Of a stretch of 64,000 bases of DNA, positions 22,110 through 33,629 are shown one piece after another. The position numbers were made by a program, and so were the translations under genes. A model generated the notes under the pieces. The model had not been told where the DNA came from and ran no database searches. It was given only the letters and a program-made list of their open reading frames with translations. The number at the start of each line of letters is the position of its first letter. Position 1 is the first letter of the stretch. Source of the stretch: Agapetus fuscipes (Eukaryota; Arthropoda; Insecta; Trichoptera; Glossosomatidae); the NCBI GenBank assembly GCA_951799405.1, contig OX637336.1:16411479-16475478 (forward strand), given 5' to 3'.

Positions 22110-22450
22110 GTTTTTACTGTTTGTGATGTTTTGCCATGTGATGATTTTTTAAATGTGCCGTTAATGTTATGTTCTGTTTTAGTTATGTAATGTTTTGTTG
22201 TGTGACGTGTGAATAAAACGTCACAGGACAAAAGTCTTGTGACTTTTTATTATGGCGATGACCTTCCTGTGTGTTTTTGTCATTGTAATGGTTTGTCATG
22301 TGATTCCTCATCACTGTGATGTAATGACATGTGATATTTTGTCTTGTGATGTTTTGTCATTGTGATGTATTTTCTTGTAATCTAATGTTTTGTCATGTGA
22401 CGTTATCTCATGTGTTGTTTTTTCATCGTCACTGTGCCGTTCATGGAACA
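22110..22450. repeat. Foldback-type repeat FB2, one arm
   Basis: A run of degenerate 15-16-bp units such as TTTTGTCATGTGATG, ending GTCACTGTGCCGTTC. The same unit and the same terminal word are present at 31351-31587 and 45425-45785. The opposite arm is largely absent here. Confidence 0.65.
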
Positions 22451-22463
22451 TTTCTATCTATCT

Positions 22464-22647
22464 ATAATCTATAATCTAAGCTGCAAGGATATGTAAGCAT
22501 TTAAGGCTCATATGAAATGCATGCCCACAGACAGGCACATGTAGGTTCGCGCCTACACATTCTGCATGTGTGCATACAAATAAAGAAAACCTCACATGGA
22601 CATAAACCTTGCAACTCCTGCCGCCGTTCCCTGAACCGGGGTGGCAT
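22464..22647 (-). repeat. Repeat A3
   Basis: CTAAGCTGCAAGGATATGTA to CCCTGAACCGGGGTGGCAT, immediately after FB2. Confidence 0.82.
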
Positions 22648-23114
22648 AAACAACCAATAACAAAATATTGCCCTAGAAACCAGGTTTTCTTACGTCACAA
22701 TTTTTTTGAAAATTTAAAATGTACGAACTCCATTAAATTGAACTCTTTTCCCCATTATTTTAATAAAAAGTTATAAAGAGAAATGCAGTGAACATTTATT
22801 TTTTTAATAATTGGTTGTACCAGGGTTGAATAGTAGCGAATAGGTAAATGCAGGTAGTAGGTACACACTTAACTATAATAATCTGAAGTTTTTTAACATA
22901 AGGAACTACTAGGCATGGCATGTTCTGATCAAGACAGTATGTTAGTTATTTAAGACAGTTGATAACTGATATTTTTTTCAACTTTCAGAGCTATTTCAAT
23001 TGGATATCTACGTGACTATTATATGAAAGATTTCGTTTTTGACTTTTTTCAGTTTTCGTTTGGTTATAAGGTGATCGGGAGGGGAAAGAAGAAACTGTGG
23101 ATATGAAAAGAAAA

Positions 23115-23255
23115 GGAATGAAGTCCGCACATTTGACAAAGACAAAATAGTTATGACGTCACACGGCTAGGTTGCTAGGGTAAACACTAATTAATCATTT
23201 ATTTTTTGTTACTAAAGAGTAGAGTAACCAGAGTAGTAACATACATTTGACATAT
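23115..23255 (+). mobile_element. MITE family M1
   Basis: Left end AATGAAGTCCGCACATTTGA and core ACGTCACACGGCTAGGTTGC; the right end is degraded. Confidence 0.55.
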
Positions 23256-23261
23256 CCTTCA

Positions 23262-23468
23262 CTTAGTGCTTGTTTTACTTGTTGACCATTTTTTTTTCAA
23301 ATGTGACTTTAAAATGGTTAAGAAAAACACGTTATTTTGAGAGTTTTTTTTTATATTTTCAAAATTCATTTCCATTTTTCATAAGGTTCAATTGGTTCAG
23401 TGCACATACAAACATTGCTCATGTGAAATTCGCTCTGTTGGAGATACGACAAACAAGTACTAGGGTGA
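23262..23468. mobile_element. MITE family M4, diverged
   Basis: Ends CTTAGTGCTTGTTTTACTT and CGACAAACAAGTACTAGG; interior AACATTGCTCATGTGAAATT is the inverse of the M4 word. Confidence 0.6.
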
Positions 23469-23628
23469 CGATATTGTACACGCAAAGAAAAAAACAAATT
23501 TGGAACACCTTTTCCGAAAATGTTTTGAGTAGATTGTGTGAGGAGTGACGGGCAGTAGGAGCATGGAAGAAATAAATATTAATTTTCGTATATTTTAGAA
23601 ACATGGAACCGATTTTCATAATCGTCTG

Positions 23629-23850
23629 AATCCAGTCGATAGCTCAGTTGGTAGAGTGCTTGCATTCGATGCCGTGAGCTCGGGTTCGAATCCCATTGAA
23701 GGTGTCAGAAATGATTTCTGACTGAAGTGTTTGGCGTAAAGCCGGCCCCCTTACCTGTAAAAATGAATAGTTTCCACTCGTCACATGCGAAACCCTTCGT
23801 GCATAACGCGGCAAGAAGATACACCATTTGTGTAGTTTCTTAGTTGCGTT
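23629..23850 (+). mobile_element. tRNA-derived SINE1, intact polymerase III boxes
   Basis: Box A TAGCTCAGTTGGTAGAG and box B GGTTCGAATCC are both intact, about 40 bp apart. The copy is internally deleted, joining TGATTTC to CTGAAGTGTTTGGCG. It is the best evidence for the tRNA origin of the family. Confidence 0.9.
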
Positions 23851-24318
23851 TGTTCTGCGTTACTGTCCCCATCTGTATCGCCTTAATAACGTGAAATAAG
23901 TTGTCTGGAACGGTAATGATTGTGGTCGCACCACTACCATTTTTTACACACCTACACTGAGAAAAATATCCTATTGTGAGAATTGGAAAAGTGGGACAAT
24001 TGGATAACGAGCTATTCTTACAATAGACGAAATCCAATTGAGATCCAATTGAGATAGTCTATTGTGACAATAGGATTTTTTGGTCTATTGTAAGAATAGG
24101 AAAAGTGTGACAATTGGATAAATCTATTCTGACAATTGGATAAATCTATTCTGAGAATAGAGTGAAACCTATTCTCCTAATAGGCTCGTCCTATTCCCCT
24201 AATAGCCTTCCTTCTCTTCTTCTAATATATATTTCTTTTTCGGCCTACGGCCGTTCGGGTGCCCTCAAGCTAGTTGCCCCAATAGACCTGTATACCCTAC
24301 CCCTTCCAGGGGTATTTA

Positions 24319-24433
24319 GGGCCTGGACAACCACTTCCCCAAATCCTACACGTACCTTAAGTAGCACATAGCATCACGCACTATGTGCCACTGAAGATAC
24401 GTGGAGGATATGGGGTCATGGTTGTCCTGGCCC
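24319..24433. other. Imperfect 115-bp hairpin
   Basis: GGGCCTGGACAACC at the left pairs with GGTTGTCCTGGCCC at the right. Inside, AGCACATAG pairs with CTATGTGC around ACGCA. Confidence 0.7.
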
Positions 24434-25589
24434 ATACATGAGTATAATAGCGGTCCACTGGAAGCATCTAGCTGGAGATCACCCGAGCGCGGCCTGCGGA
24501 AAAAAAGACAACAAAAATACAGAGTTATGTAGTTATCGCACGACGTGCATTTTATTGATCAGAAAAGCCATATAATTAGACAAACAATACATAATGATCA
24601 GCATTAAAAATAGAAACAGCACACAGGAGTCCAGTGGCAGCGGCGGCGGTAGTGGGTCGTCCAGGGTAGTGGTAGTGGGTTGTCAGAAGTTTCCATGTTC
24701 TCTGAGGACAAAAAAGAAAAGAACGTGTAAGTATTGCGTCCATATGCGGCTATAATTCCACCACAATTCCAAACAGATGCGTTAATATGCCAAATAACAG
24801 TAAAATAGCGATTTAAATATATGATTATTATATTACATTCTTATTATATTAACTCTCTTGTACCTGAGACGTGAAAGTAGAGAAAGCGTTACAAGCATTC
24901 AAGGCAATGCATGCAGGCAGATAACAAAATACTTAATTTGATAACGGAACTTACCCCTTCAAGCAGACTCAAGATGAGCATCAGGAGTTAAAAACTCTTG
25001 TAGATCTCCTTCACTACATTGTGTATGTTGAAAATGCGCGGACTTAATGGCGAAACTCACTACTTTATAAATTATTAGCCGTGTTCACAGAGTATAGGTA
25101 ATTTCGTTCACCGCGTTAGTGACAGCACAGGGCGAAAGGCAGAAGGAAACACACTGACCAGACCCCGTTCACAAGTATTTTGCTACTGGTTACCCTGTTT
25201 TATAATTCGGAAGCCATATTGTAATCGATCTATGGTACGCGGAATGTATGGTTATGAGGAAGGAGGAAGGGGAAGAGGTCGTTTTGTAAACTGAAATCAG
25301 AATGAGCGTAAATAAATTTGAATTAATAATTTATATTTACTGTTATTCATGTAAAAAAAGAGTTTAGGCGCCAATAAACTTTATTTTGTTTAGTATTTAT
25401 TAAATTGCTCATTTTTTATTAAAAAAAAACTGATGAAAAAGTATTTTATAATGATGGTTGAACTGTGTGTAGGATTTGCGCAGCGATAACAGCCATAACC
25501 ACCCCACACGCCTGCTTGGCGCCAGTCGGCCTCAAACGTCAAGCGGTGAAGCGTATTTGAAATTAACTGTTTTATTTTCACTATTATTG

Positions 25590-25925
25590 AAGAGTGCAGA
25601 GAGTAATGAAATCAAGAAGACTCCAGTGGCCGGACACGTAGCATGTGCAGAAGACTCCAGGATCATCAGAACTGTCTTGGATGGTGCCCCCTCAGGTGTT
25701 AATCACTTGGACGTCCAAGGATGCGGTGGGCAGAGAACGTCGAAGCCAACGCCGAAGTTTTGGGAGTGAGGCGACCATGGAGGGAAGCAGCACAACGCAG
25801 AGTGGTGCAGGTGTCCCTGAGCCTTGAAGGCTGTCGGCTGATGAGCCGAAGAAAGTGAAATTAAAGTGTATAGATTTCATATTATAAATATTTCCGGTCC
25901 TCAGGCCATCATCAGGGGACAATCA
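25590..25925 (+). pseudogene. LINE C-terminus fossil with CTGATGATGG-type tail
   Basis: Frames interrupted by shifts give RRLQWPGHVACAEDSRI, VLDGAPSG, then VEANAEVLGVRRPWREAAQ, a non-LTR ORF2 C-terminus. At 25895-25920 the complement of CCCTGATGATGGCCTGAGG follows, as often found in arthropod retroelement tails. Confidence 0.6.
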
Positions 25926-26441
25926 TCAGGGATCCAAAACTTTTGCAAGAAATAGTACAGAATGCCAGTGTCCTTGACAATATAGACAGGTGCCTATTTG
26001 ATTGTTTACCTACTAAATTTATTTTTGCCATATCATTTGTGTTTATTACATTGAGGTTTTTTTATTTATTTTTTTCTTTACACAGTGTGTATTTTTGTGA
26101 TTGTATGACTAATCTTTCTAGAATAAATAAATATTGTGCAAAATACAAGTGTTTTATTTTGATAGCTTTAAAGCAATAATAATAATATTAATAAATAATA
26201 TCATGGCAGATAATAATATATGATTATAGTGGTGTGAGTGTACCCGCGTGCCGCGTGTATATTACACACATGCATACAAGATCATAGTCCAATACGCAGA
26301 ATGTATGGAAGGGAAGTAAGAAGGCGAGGAAGGGGGGTTTCGAAGTACGTACCTACCCCTAAGCCATAGAGTAGCTTCTCTAAGTACCTATATACTCTGT
26401 GCACACTGACGGCGCAGCTGCAACGCCCGCGCACTAGGGAT

Positions 26442-27226
26442 TAGAGATGAGCAAATAAAAAAAAACGATATTTATTGAATCGATATTTTCAAACACTTTC
26501 GAAATATATCGAGGAAAAAATATCGATTTTTGATAAATCGATATTATAAATATATCGGTCGCTGGCGGATAGCGTCTCAAAATTTCGAAATTTTTGTCTA
26601 AAAAAATCTATCTGCTGACAGAGGGGGGGGGGGTGGGGGGTTGAAACAGGAACATTTTCAAAATCTTAAATCTGACAAACCCCTCTGCGGGGGGGGGGGG
26701 GGGGTTGTGTTTTGAAGCTAAAATTTTTACATAACAAATCGTAAGTCTTCTCCTAATTATTGTTCTTTAGGAATTAAATGTTCGTGTCTCAAACCCCCCT
26801 CCCCCCTTTCTTGTTGACAGATGCTATGCACCAAAACATTTTGAGACGTAACCCGCCAGCGAACGATATTTTTTTGGAAAATTTCGGTATTTTTTTAAAC
26901 GCATTTCAACATTGTAAATTATTTTATAAATTATAAAATTATTAATAATTATACTCATAATTAGTATTTGTTATTAATACAAATAATACAAATACAATTA
27001 CAATACAAGTTACAATTAATATTTGAATAATGATTAATTTAATTAAAACTATTTAGTTATAAGTATAATTATTAATAATTTTATCCCCCCCCTCCCCCTC
27101 CTCGTGGACAGATCATTTTTGTATCGATATTTCAAAATATCATTATTTTTTCCTTGATATATTTCGATAGTGTTTAAAAATATCGATTCCATAAATATCG
27201 ATATTTTTTTCATGTGCCCATCCATA
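26442..27226. mobile_element. hAT-like MITE with about 70-bp inverted ends
   Basis: The left arm TAGAGATGAGCA...CGATATTTAT...AAACACTTTCGAAATATAT is mirrored at the right, whose complement is TATGGATGGGCACATG then ATCGATATTTATGGAATCG. TIRs of the TAGNGATGGGCA kind are common in hAT elements. No matching 8-bp flanks were seen. The interior has long G and C runs (26622-26640, 26689-26703, 27085-27100). Confidence 0.65.
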
Positions 27227-28027
27227 GACGGAGGGCGCAAGGCGCTGCGTACGCGGCGGACCCCCCCCCCCTTCCCCAAACCGTCAAGGCAATTCCACCA
27301 ATTAGGTGGCGACGCTGCAGCTTTTGCAATGTGAACTGTACACCTAGTATGAATTTTTTCATAATACTCTAGTATTGAGTATTCGAGAAAAATATATGTG
27401 AACTTGAAAAGCACCTCTAGTTAAAATTGTTTGAACAATTTTAATAGACTTCAAGCAATTCTCACAATTGGACTATATTATATCGGCTCGGGTGAAATAG
27501 CCGATAATGGCCGAGAACTGCCGAAAGCCCACCGATAACCAATTGACACAATAGACTGCCTATTGTCACAATCGGAAATCCCTCTAATAGGATTTTGACG
27601 GTTCCTACAATCGACCACATTCCATTCTTAGAATAGACCGACAATTCCTACAATAGGATATTTTTCAATAGACTTATCCAATTGAAAAATTTCTCTCAGT
27701 GTACCAGCGTACCTACTCTCCTTACTCTATGGTCCAACGAAACGCAATTATTGTCTATGACTCCATCTTGATTTTGACAGATCAAAATGGCGCCCGACTC
27801 GCGTTTCATTAGACTAAACTTGGCGTCACGATTTTGACTGGAATTGTAGTCTCGCAGGCCATTTTATTGCAAGATAATTGTTTTCATATCTGAACAAACA
27901 ATCAAGATAGATTAGATTTTTTATTCTACGCATTTTAAATCGATCTTGCAACGTTTCATGACCTAATACAGGGGCCTGTAATCTACGGTTTGCGGACCAA
28001 AGTGACCTATAAATGTTCTCGATCCGG

Positions 28028-28233
28028 CATGGGCTGGAAGTCTCGATGAGCGTCGTTATATCTCACCATATCTATTTGAAGAAGGACAGAATAAAACATG
28101 GTGGCGTATCAATAGCTGATCCATTTTACATGGAACAACGATCAGCTGTTCAGGTACCGCCATGTTTTATTCTGTCTTATCTTCAAATAGATACGGTAAG
28201 ATCTACCGAAGGCCGTCGAGACTTTTACCCCTG
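28028..28233. mobile_element. Foldback MITE with about 80-bp arms
   Basis: GGACAGAATAAAACATGGTG in the left arm and CATGTTTTATTCTGTC in the right arm are inverse, as are the ends GTCTCGATGAG and CCGTCGAGAC. The outermost words are CATGGGCTGGAAGTCTCG and CGAGACTTTTACCCCTG. A second copy at 38109-38475 starts CAGGGGTGGAAGTCTCGACG. Confidence 0.75.
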
Positions 28234-28540
28234 ATATGGCTTATAATTTTGCTGTGATAAGTTGTATAAAACACACACAGAATGTTAGCGACTACACTTT
28301 TTGATTTTTCAAAGCATCTACCTCCTCCCCCCTCACACATGCGACAGTTTTAGGAAGTTTTGGTCCTTGAAACTAACTCGAGTAATCAGTATGGCCCTAA
28401 ATTTGGAAAGCTTGGAGACACCTGGTCTAATATACTAGATATTTAGATTATTACTTTTATTTCTTTCATAAACTTTTTAATCAATTTATACTATCCCAGT
28501 ATACTTAGTGGTTCACGATATTTTGATACCGAAAGGTCCA

Positions 28541-28795
28541 TCTAATCTAAATCTAAGTTGCAAAGATATGTATCATTTGAGATTCGTATTATATGCATTC
28601 CTACAAGCAGACACGCATAATTTCGCGCTCACACATGCCGCATGTGGACCTACAATATAAAAAACCAAATCTCAAATGGACATACACCCTGCAATGCTTG
28701 CCGTCCTTCCCTGAAACAGGGTTGACATTGGCAAAGTGAACCATTTTTACAGCATGGGTGGTCAGCCGCATACCAACCTATAAGTCAAGGAACAA
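28541..28795 (-). repeat. Repeat A, full-length copy
   Basis: TCTAATCTAAATCTAAGTTG to CCTATAAGTCAAGGAAC, all blocks present. Confidence 0.87.
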
Positions 28796-28989
28796 TTATA
28801 ATTATAATGGATATTTACATTCTTATTTTTATTTCTTTCATAATCTAAATTTCGATTTGATACCGTTTCGTTGAATACCGATTTGATAAAATTTCGATTT
28901 GATACCGAAAGGTCCGTAATGGCAAAAATGAAAACACTAGTGACTTTGTGACTAGAGTTCTAAGCAAATTTTAACAAAATATTACTTAA

Positions 28990-29240
28990 GTCTAATCTAA
29001 TCTAAGTTGCAAGGATATGTTACATTGAAGATTCACATTACATGCATTCTCACAACCAGACACGTACAAGTTCGCGCTTGCACATGCCTCATGTGAACCT
29101 ACAACATAAAAATCAAATCTCAAATGGACATACACCCTGCAACTCTTGCCGTCCTTCCCTGAGACAGGGGTGACATTGGCAAAGTGAACCATTTTTACAG
29201 CATGGGTGGTCAGCCGCATACCAACCTATAAGTCAAGGAA
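28990..29240 (-). repeat. Repeat A, young copy
   Basis: It is nearly identical in inverse orientation to 43316-43560. Both share the variant words CTCATGTGAACCTACAACAT and CCCTGAGACAGGGGTG, and the chance translations differ at about one residue in 60. Confidence 0.88.
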
Positions 29241-29399
29241 CACACACACACGGCAAATTACATTTTATACATCATTAAATAATAATATTCAAATACAAAA
29301 TATCCATTTACAAACAAAAACAAATTCCAATTTAATAAACCCTATTCGCCAACATTACAGATCAACCGCCATTTCTTTCTGTCCTTATATACTTCTTTA

Positions 29400-29475
29400 G
29401 TACTTCGCCCAAACAACCCGACAGTGTGACGCCTCAACTTTTTATCTATGCCAAATGTGCGGACCTCACTCTATA
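29400..29475 (-). mobile_element. MITE M1 fragment
   Basis: AACAACCCGACAGTGTGACG to AATGTGCGGACCTCACT. Confidence 0.5.
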
Positions 29476-29965
29476 CGGAAACTGACTTGCATTTTTTTAA
29501 TGCTTTTTGTATAGATATGAACTAGTACAAGAAATTAATATCGCACGATTGTGTCATTAAAACGTTTTTTGTGTCTGCAAGGAACGGCGTGGGCCTGTCC
29601 CCTAAGTATAAATTATGAAGTTTAAGCTCAACAAAATTATCTATGCAAACTAAAACAGCACGTCTAGGGAGTGTTTTAGATTCCATACATTTAGGGTGAA
29701 ACGCTATGCTTGAGTTGAATGTGTACTCGGATGCCTTTCCTACGAATCACGTTCTACAGATAATTTGTCAAATTAGAAACGCAAACACGAAACTGAATTA
29801 CGCGACACACAAGTATTTCCTATAAATTCATTCGGTGTTATTCACGCACAGAAAATCCATGGCTCAACCGCCACCTAACGTAAATTTTCTGTACAAAAAA
29901 AAACGATGATTCATGGATCAGCTAGTGATAAAAAAATGTAAAAGATTTGATATTCCTAGAACGTA

Positions 29966-30118
29966 TTTATAATCTAAGTTGCAAAGATACATTAACATTT
30001 CAGATTTATATGAAGTGCATGCCCACTATTAGACACGTGTAAGTTCGCGCTTACAAAGGCTTGCATGTGCACTTACAAATTCAAATCCAAGCCTTAAATG
30101 ACCATAAACCCTGCAACA
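29966..30118 (-). repeat. Repeat A, truncated
   Basis: AATCTAAGTTGCAAAGATAC to GACCATAAACCCTGCAAC. Confidence 0.78.
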
Positions 30119-30255
30119 GATATATACAGATTTCAGGGTATTATCGCTGGAGGCTTCCGAAATGTGGCTATGGAGGAAAATGAACATGATATTAAGTAAA
30201 AAATGTCTTGACTCATGATGATCTCCGATCTTATTTTAGATAACTCGTATGTACT

Positions 30256-30390
30256 CGTCCACTTCAAATGAAGTGATTGGCGTAAGGCCGGCGCCCTTAC
30301 CCGTAAAAATAAATAGATCCCGAATCGCTACATGCGACTCCTTCGGGGATAACGCAAGAAGTTATGCTATATGTGTTGCTTAGTTGCGGG
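30256..30390 (+). mobile_element. SINE1, 3' half
   Basis: GAAGTGATTGGCGTAAGGCC, CCCTTACCCGTAAAAATAAA, AACGCAAGAAGTTATGCTAT. The tRNA head is absent. Confidence 0.8.
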
Positions 30391-30424
30391 GACTTTCATT
30401 CAAAAGCGACATAATGTTTCTTTC

Positions 30425-30700
30425 ACGTTATTACAGAGGAAATGTAAAAAGAAAACGAGGTCAGGGACGATCGAGATAAGTATGGAGTAATCATATTGAT
30501 GAGATTGTGTAAGAATGGGATATACGAGTATAAAGTGAACGTTAAAGAAGACAATGTATAAAAAATGTGATGGATATGAATGAATTGCAAAAAGGTATGT
30601 AAGGATAGGAAGAAATGGAGGCAGCTCTGCAGAGGCTCTGGACATTCCACTAGCGGAATAGCGATAGAGTTACAGTTACAAAATTTTGAGTGAACGCGGA
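30425..30700 (+). pseudogene. LINE 3' end
   Basis: GGAAGAAATGGAGGCAGCTC, CTGCAGAGGCTCTGGACATT, GGAATAGCGATAGAGTTACA match the tail at 20440-20515. Confidence 0.7.
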
Positions 30701-31124
30701 GGCATCACACAGATTAATTAATGTCCAAAGAACTATTCCGTTTGATAACGTGTGCCCTAAGCATTAGAATTTAATGAAAAAAGTAGTTTTCACAAAAACT
30801 TTGTAAATGAAAACGCTCACTAGAGGTATTTTAGTTTACATAATATGTATGTTATTGGTAAACGCTTTGGTTGGGTCAGAAGCTATGGTCAGAAGTAAAC
30901 TAGATGTACTGGCAAGAAACAAAGAAAACTGTGAATCACTTAAGAGAGGTCAGGGTTCGAATCCCGCGAGTTCCATAATTGCTTTGTCAATTAGTGAACG
31001 AGTTTTAAACCAACTCTACCGTTGTAAATTTGATCATCAAGATTCAGAGTAGGTGCGAAGACAAGACTCCATTCGATACATGGTGAAGCATGTAAAGCAA
31101 ACTGACTATCAAGGTCTGATGTGA

Positions 31125-31260
31125 TGCAACTAAGCTACACATATAATGTAACTTATTGCCTGCGTTATCACCGAAGGTTTCGCATGTGGCGATTAGGGCC
31201 TATTTATTACACAGGTAAGGGGGCCGGCCTCACGTTATTAACCACTTTAGTGGAAGTGGA
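31125..31260 (-). mobile_element. SINE1, 3' half
   Basis: The complement of the SINE1 tail: CAACTAAGCTACACATATAA, TCGCATGTGGCGATTAGG, GTAAGGGGGCCGGCCTCACG. Confidence 0.78.
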
Positions 31261-31350
31261 GGATGACAGATCCATAAAGACGTAGGATACATAGCGTTCC
31301 CTCAGTGCTTGTTTGGCTTACCTACCATTTATTCAAAGATGACCTTTAAA

Positions 31351-31587
31351 TGGAACTGTCCCATGCCCGAACATATTATGACAGAACATCACATGACGAA
31401 ACATCACAAACATTTATTTTGCTTCCACACGCCATATGCGACTTAGTCATAGTGATGTATTTTCTGTGTTGTTTTGTCAAAGTGATGTACTGTCATGTGA
31501 TGAACTGTCATGTATCATTCTGTCATGTGTTGTTCTGTCGTGGGTCGTTATGCCATGTTTAATTTTGTCACTGTGCCGTTCTACATA
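31351..31587. repeat. Foldback element FB2
   Basis: The left arm CATATTATGACAGAACATCA, CATGACGAAACATCAC is mirrored by ACTGTCATGTGATGAACTG, CTGTCATGTGTTGTTCTG and the terminal GTCACTGTGCCGTTC. Confidence 0.7.
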
Positions 31588-31597
31588 TACTATCACC

Positions 31598-31745
31598 GAT
31601 GAGATCCAGTGCAAGATGGCTGGATGGATTGCTATAGAGTAGGAATGTGGAGTGGCGAAGAAAGAAATTGGTCAAAATGAAGGCATGAATTGATCAAGGA
31701 TACCAAGATCCACTGTCGTGCCCACAGTGATGATGATGACGATAC
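31598..31745 (+). pseudogene. LINE 3' tail of the intron-3 family
   Basis: CAAGATGGCTGGATGGATTG, AGTAGGAATGTGGAGTGGCG and the terminal GTGATGATGATGACGAT match the end of the LINE at 51897-52294. Confidence 0.65.
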
Positions 31746-31789
31746 AGAAGTTCGGGAATATGATCGTGCAACGCAAGTCATTATCACAT

Positions 31790-31885
31790 CGTTCCTATTG
31801 TTCCTTGAAGCGTGTCGGCTCGCTGGATTTGAACCAACGCCCTTCGTTCTGCGTACCGGCAGCCTAACCACTCGACTACCGTAGC
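31790..31885 (-). other. tRNA-like sequence, probably a SINE head
   Basis: The minus strand reads TACGGTAGTCGAGTGGTTAG ... GTTGGTTCAAATCCAGCGAG, which has box A- and box B-like elements. Acceptor and anticodon stems do not form convincingly, so it is not called a tRNA gene. Confidence 0.45.
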
Positions 31886-31954
31886 TGCATACTAAATAGT
31901 ACAGGGGAGAATGCGTATAAATTATAATACAGTCGACCGGATATCTAAGTCTTA

Positions 31955-32081
31955 GGTCCGATATTTTCAACGTTAGCATATGTGACTTTAAACTGATGAA
32001 AAAACTACCCACACGATTGACATGAGCGCGTCCTTTTCATTCAGTATAAAATCGCTATGCTAACGTTGAAACTACCGGACC
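31955..32081 (+). mobile_element. Harbinger-like MITE, family H copy 2
   Basis: Ends GGTCCGATATTTTCAACGTT and AACGTTGAAACTACCGGACC, flanked by TTA at 31952-31954 and 32082-32084. Confidence 0.85.
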
Positions 32082-32084
32082 TTA

Positions 32085-32157
32085 GGGCGTGATGTTTCAA
32101 CATTAGCTAAGTTACTTTAAAATAAATGAAAATGACCAACTTATGAGAATCAGGTAG
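32085..32157 (+). mobile_element. Tandem partner of H copy 2, truncated
   Basis: GGGCGTGATGTTTCAACATT, AGCTAAGTTACTTTAAAATA, ACCAACTTATGAGAATC matches 715-839 and sits in the same relative position. Confidence 0.65.
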
Positions 32158-32179
32158 ATATTTTAAACTTTAAAATCAA

Positions 32180-32250
32180 CTATCTATAATTTAAGTTGCA
32201 AATATATATTACGTTTACGATTCATATTGCGTGCACTCCCACAATTATCG
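32180..32250 (-). repeat. Repeat A tail fragment
   Basis: CTATAATTTAAGTTGCAAAT to GTGCACTCCCACAATT. The word CGTGCACTCCCACAATTA is duplicated at once. Confidence 0.65.
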
Positions 32251-32324
32251 TGCACTCCCACAATTACCGTACACCAAGTATTAAACATAACGTTCAAAAC
32301 TCAATCAACGCGTTTTATCAACTG

Positions 32325-32575
32325 TTACTGTAACTGTAACTCTGTCGCCATTCCGATTGGGGTGGCTATGCCTTTGCAAATTTGCCTCTATTTTTCCCAT
32401 CCATGCATAGGTACCTCTTTCAATTCATTCATATCCATCGCCTTTTTCGTCCATTTTCTTATTTTTAACATTCATTTCGCATATCCCATTCTTTCACAAT
32501 TTCACCAATCTGATCCAAACATGTTTTTTTCAGTCTTCCTCTTTTCACTTTCACACTCCCTCTGTATATCGCCAC
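32325..32575 (-). pseudogene. LINE 3' end
   Basis: Complement of the LINE tail: ACTGTAACTCTGTCGCCATT, GCATATCCCATTCTTTCACA, CTTTTCACTTTCACACTCCC. Confidence 0.65.
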
Positions 32576-33310
32576 CTAAAAGGTAAAAATGAATAAGTGC
32601 AGATTCACTTTTTTGAGAAACCGTGGATAAAGGATTTAATTGCGTGTAACTTCTCATAGTAAGTAAACAAATTATAAGGAAGTGCTCATAAAAACTTCTT
32701 AACTACAGGATCTTCACACTTTTGTAGTGTTTTTTTTCTCGTAGAAAATAGGAAAAAATGGTGCATTTATCTAATATTACAGGCTTATATGCAACCAAAG
32801 CAAACACTGTCACATAACTCCGCTTTTAGAGCGACTCCACTGGCTGAGGTTTCCTCAACGCGTCAAATTTAAACTTGGCCTTATCACATACAAAGCTCTC
32901 CATGATGCAGCTCCTTTCTACATCCAAGAGCTGATTGTCTCAAAAGTCCTGGGCTCAAGGGAGCAAACACTAAGATCAGCAGAGAACGGAGCGGAAACCC
33001 TGCTAAATGAACCTAGATGGAAAATTGTCGCTGTTTTCGGAGACCGTGCTTTTGCAGTGGCCGGCCCTGCGACCTGGAATCAACTGCCACCAGAAATCCG
33101 GAGGTCTAGGACGATTGAGGAGCTAAAGAGGAGGATGAAGAAACAGTTTTTCGCCCAGTAAACTACTAAACGCCCTTGGAGTGACATTGAGTTACGAAAC
33201 GGCGCTGAAAAAGAAATCATCATCATCATCAACTTCATCAATAATTAATTCATGTTAGCTTAATAGGTCACGTACGCAGTTTTACCTTTAAGGTATCGAT
33301 ATACACTTTC
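32576..33310. mobile_element. MITE M3 with nested CR1/L2-like LINE
   Basis: The left end ATCGCCACCTAAAAGGTAAA and the right end GTTTTACCTTTAAGGTATCG pair. The M3 interior is interrupted at about 32815-33235 by a LINE. Confidence 0.75.
32815..33235 (+). pseudogene. 5'-truncated CR1/L2-like LINE
   Basis: One open frame reads VKFKLGLITYKALHDAAPFY, FGDRAFAVAGPATWNQLPPE then IRRSRTIEELKRRMKKQFF before a stop. This is the C-terminal tail of CR1/L2/Rex-type reverse transcriptases (LTYKALHG ... FGDRAFSVAAPRLWNSLP). It ends in the 3' UTR word CCCTTGGAGTGACATTGAG and an ATC tandem tail. Confidence 0.82.
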
Positions 33311-33629
33311 TCAAAAAAATATTTGAACTAAAACTGCGAATCAAGTGTTTAGTTTCTTACTTGGGGCATTGTACGTTCAAAACGCATGTAATATTTTGAA
33401 ATAGATGAGAAATACACGAGCTAGACGTGTTGTTTTTCCTGTGCCGGACCGGCAAGGTTCTCACGCACTTCACAAAATAAATTGGAGGCTCATCAGGGGT
33501 GATTAATGCTCTCTAGCTGTGGACGTCACGGCAGGCAAACGTTCACAATCACTTAATTAGAACGATTGCGTTTAATTCCGCCACAAATTCTCTGAACAAT
33601 GAACGATAAATTCGAACATCACAAGATAT

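Larger units (their letters stand above)
23954..27702. mobile_element. Candidate 3.75-kb TIR element with arrays of short palindromes at both ends
   Basis: The outermost bases ACACTGAGAAAAAT (23954) and the complement of TTTCTCTCAGTGT (right end 27702) pair. Just inside each end is an array of 17-20 bp units such as TCCAATTGTCACAATAGGA and CCTATTGTGAGAATTGGA, in mixed orientation (about 23970-24190 and 27440-27680). The interior has a hairpin, a LINE fossil and a hAT-like element but no visible transposase. No target duplication was found, so the limits are provisional. Confidence 0.5.

Noticed and set aside
25860..25925. Hammerhead ribozyme on the minus strand (CTGATGATGG ... GAAA)
   Set aside because: A stem III of AUAUU/AAUAU would put a G at the cleavage site, which is not permitted; likely just a retroelement tail.
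27049..27414. A 121-codon minus-strand frame
   Set aside because: It spans the hAT-like MITE's inverted end and poly-C runs; not protein-like.
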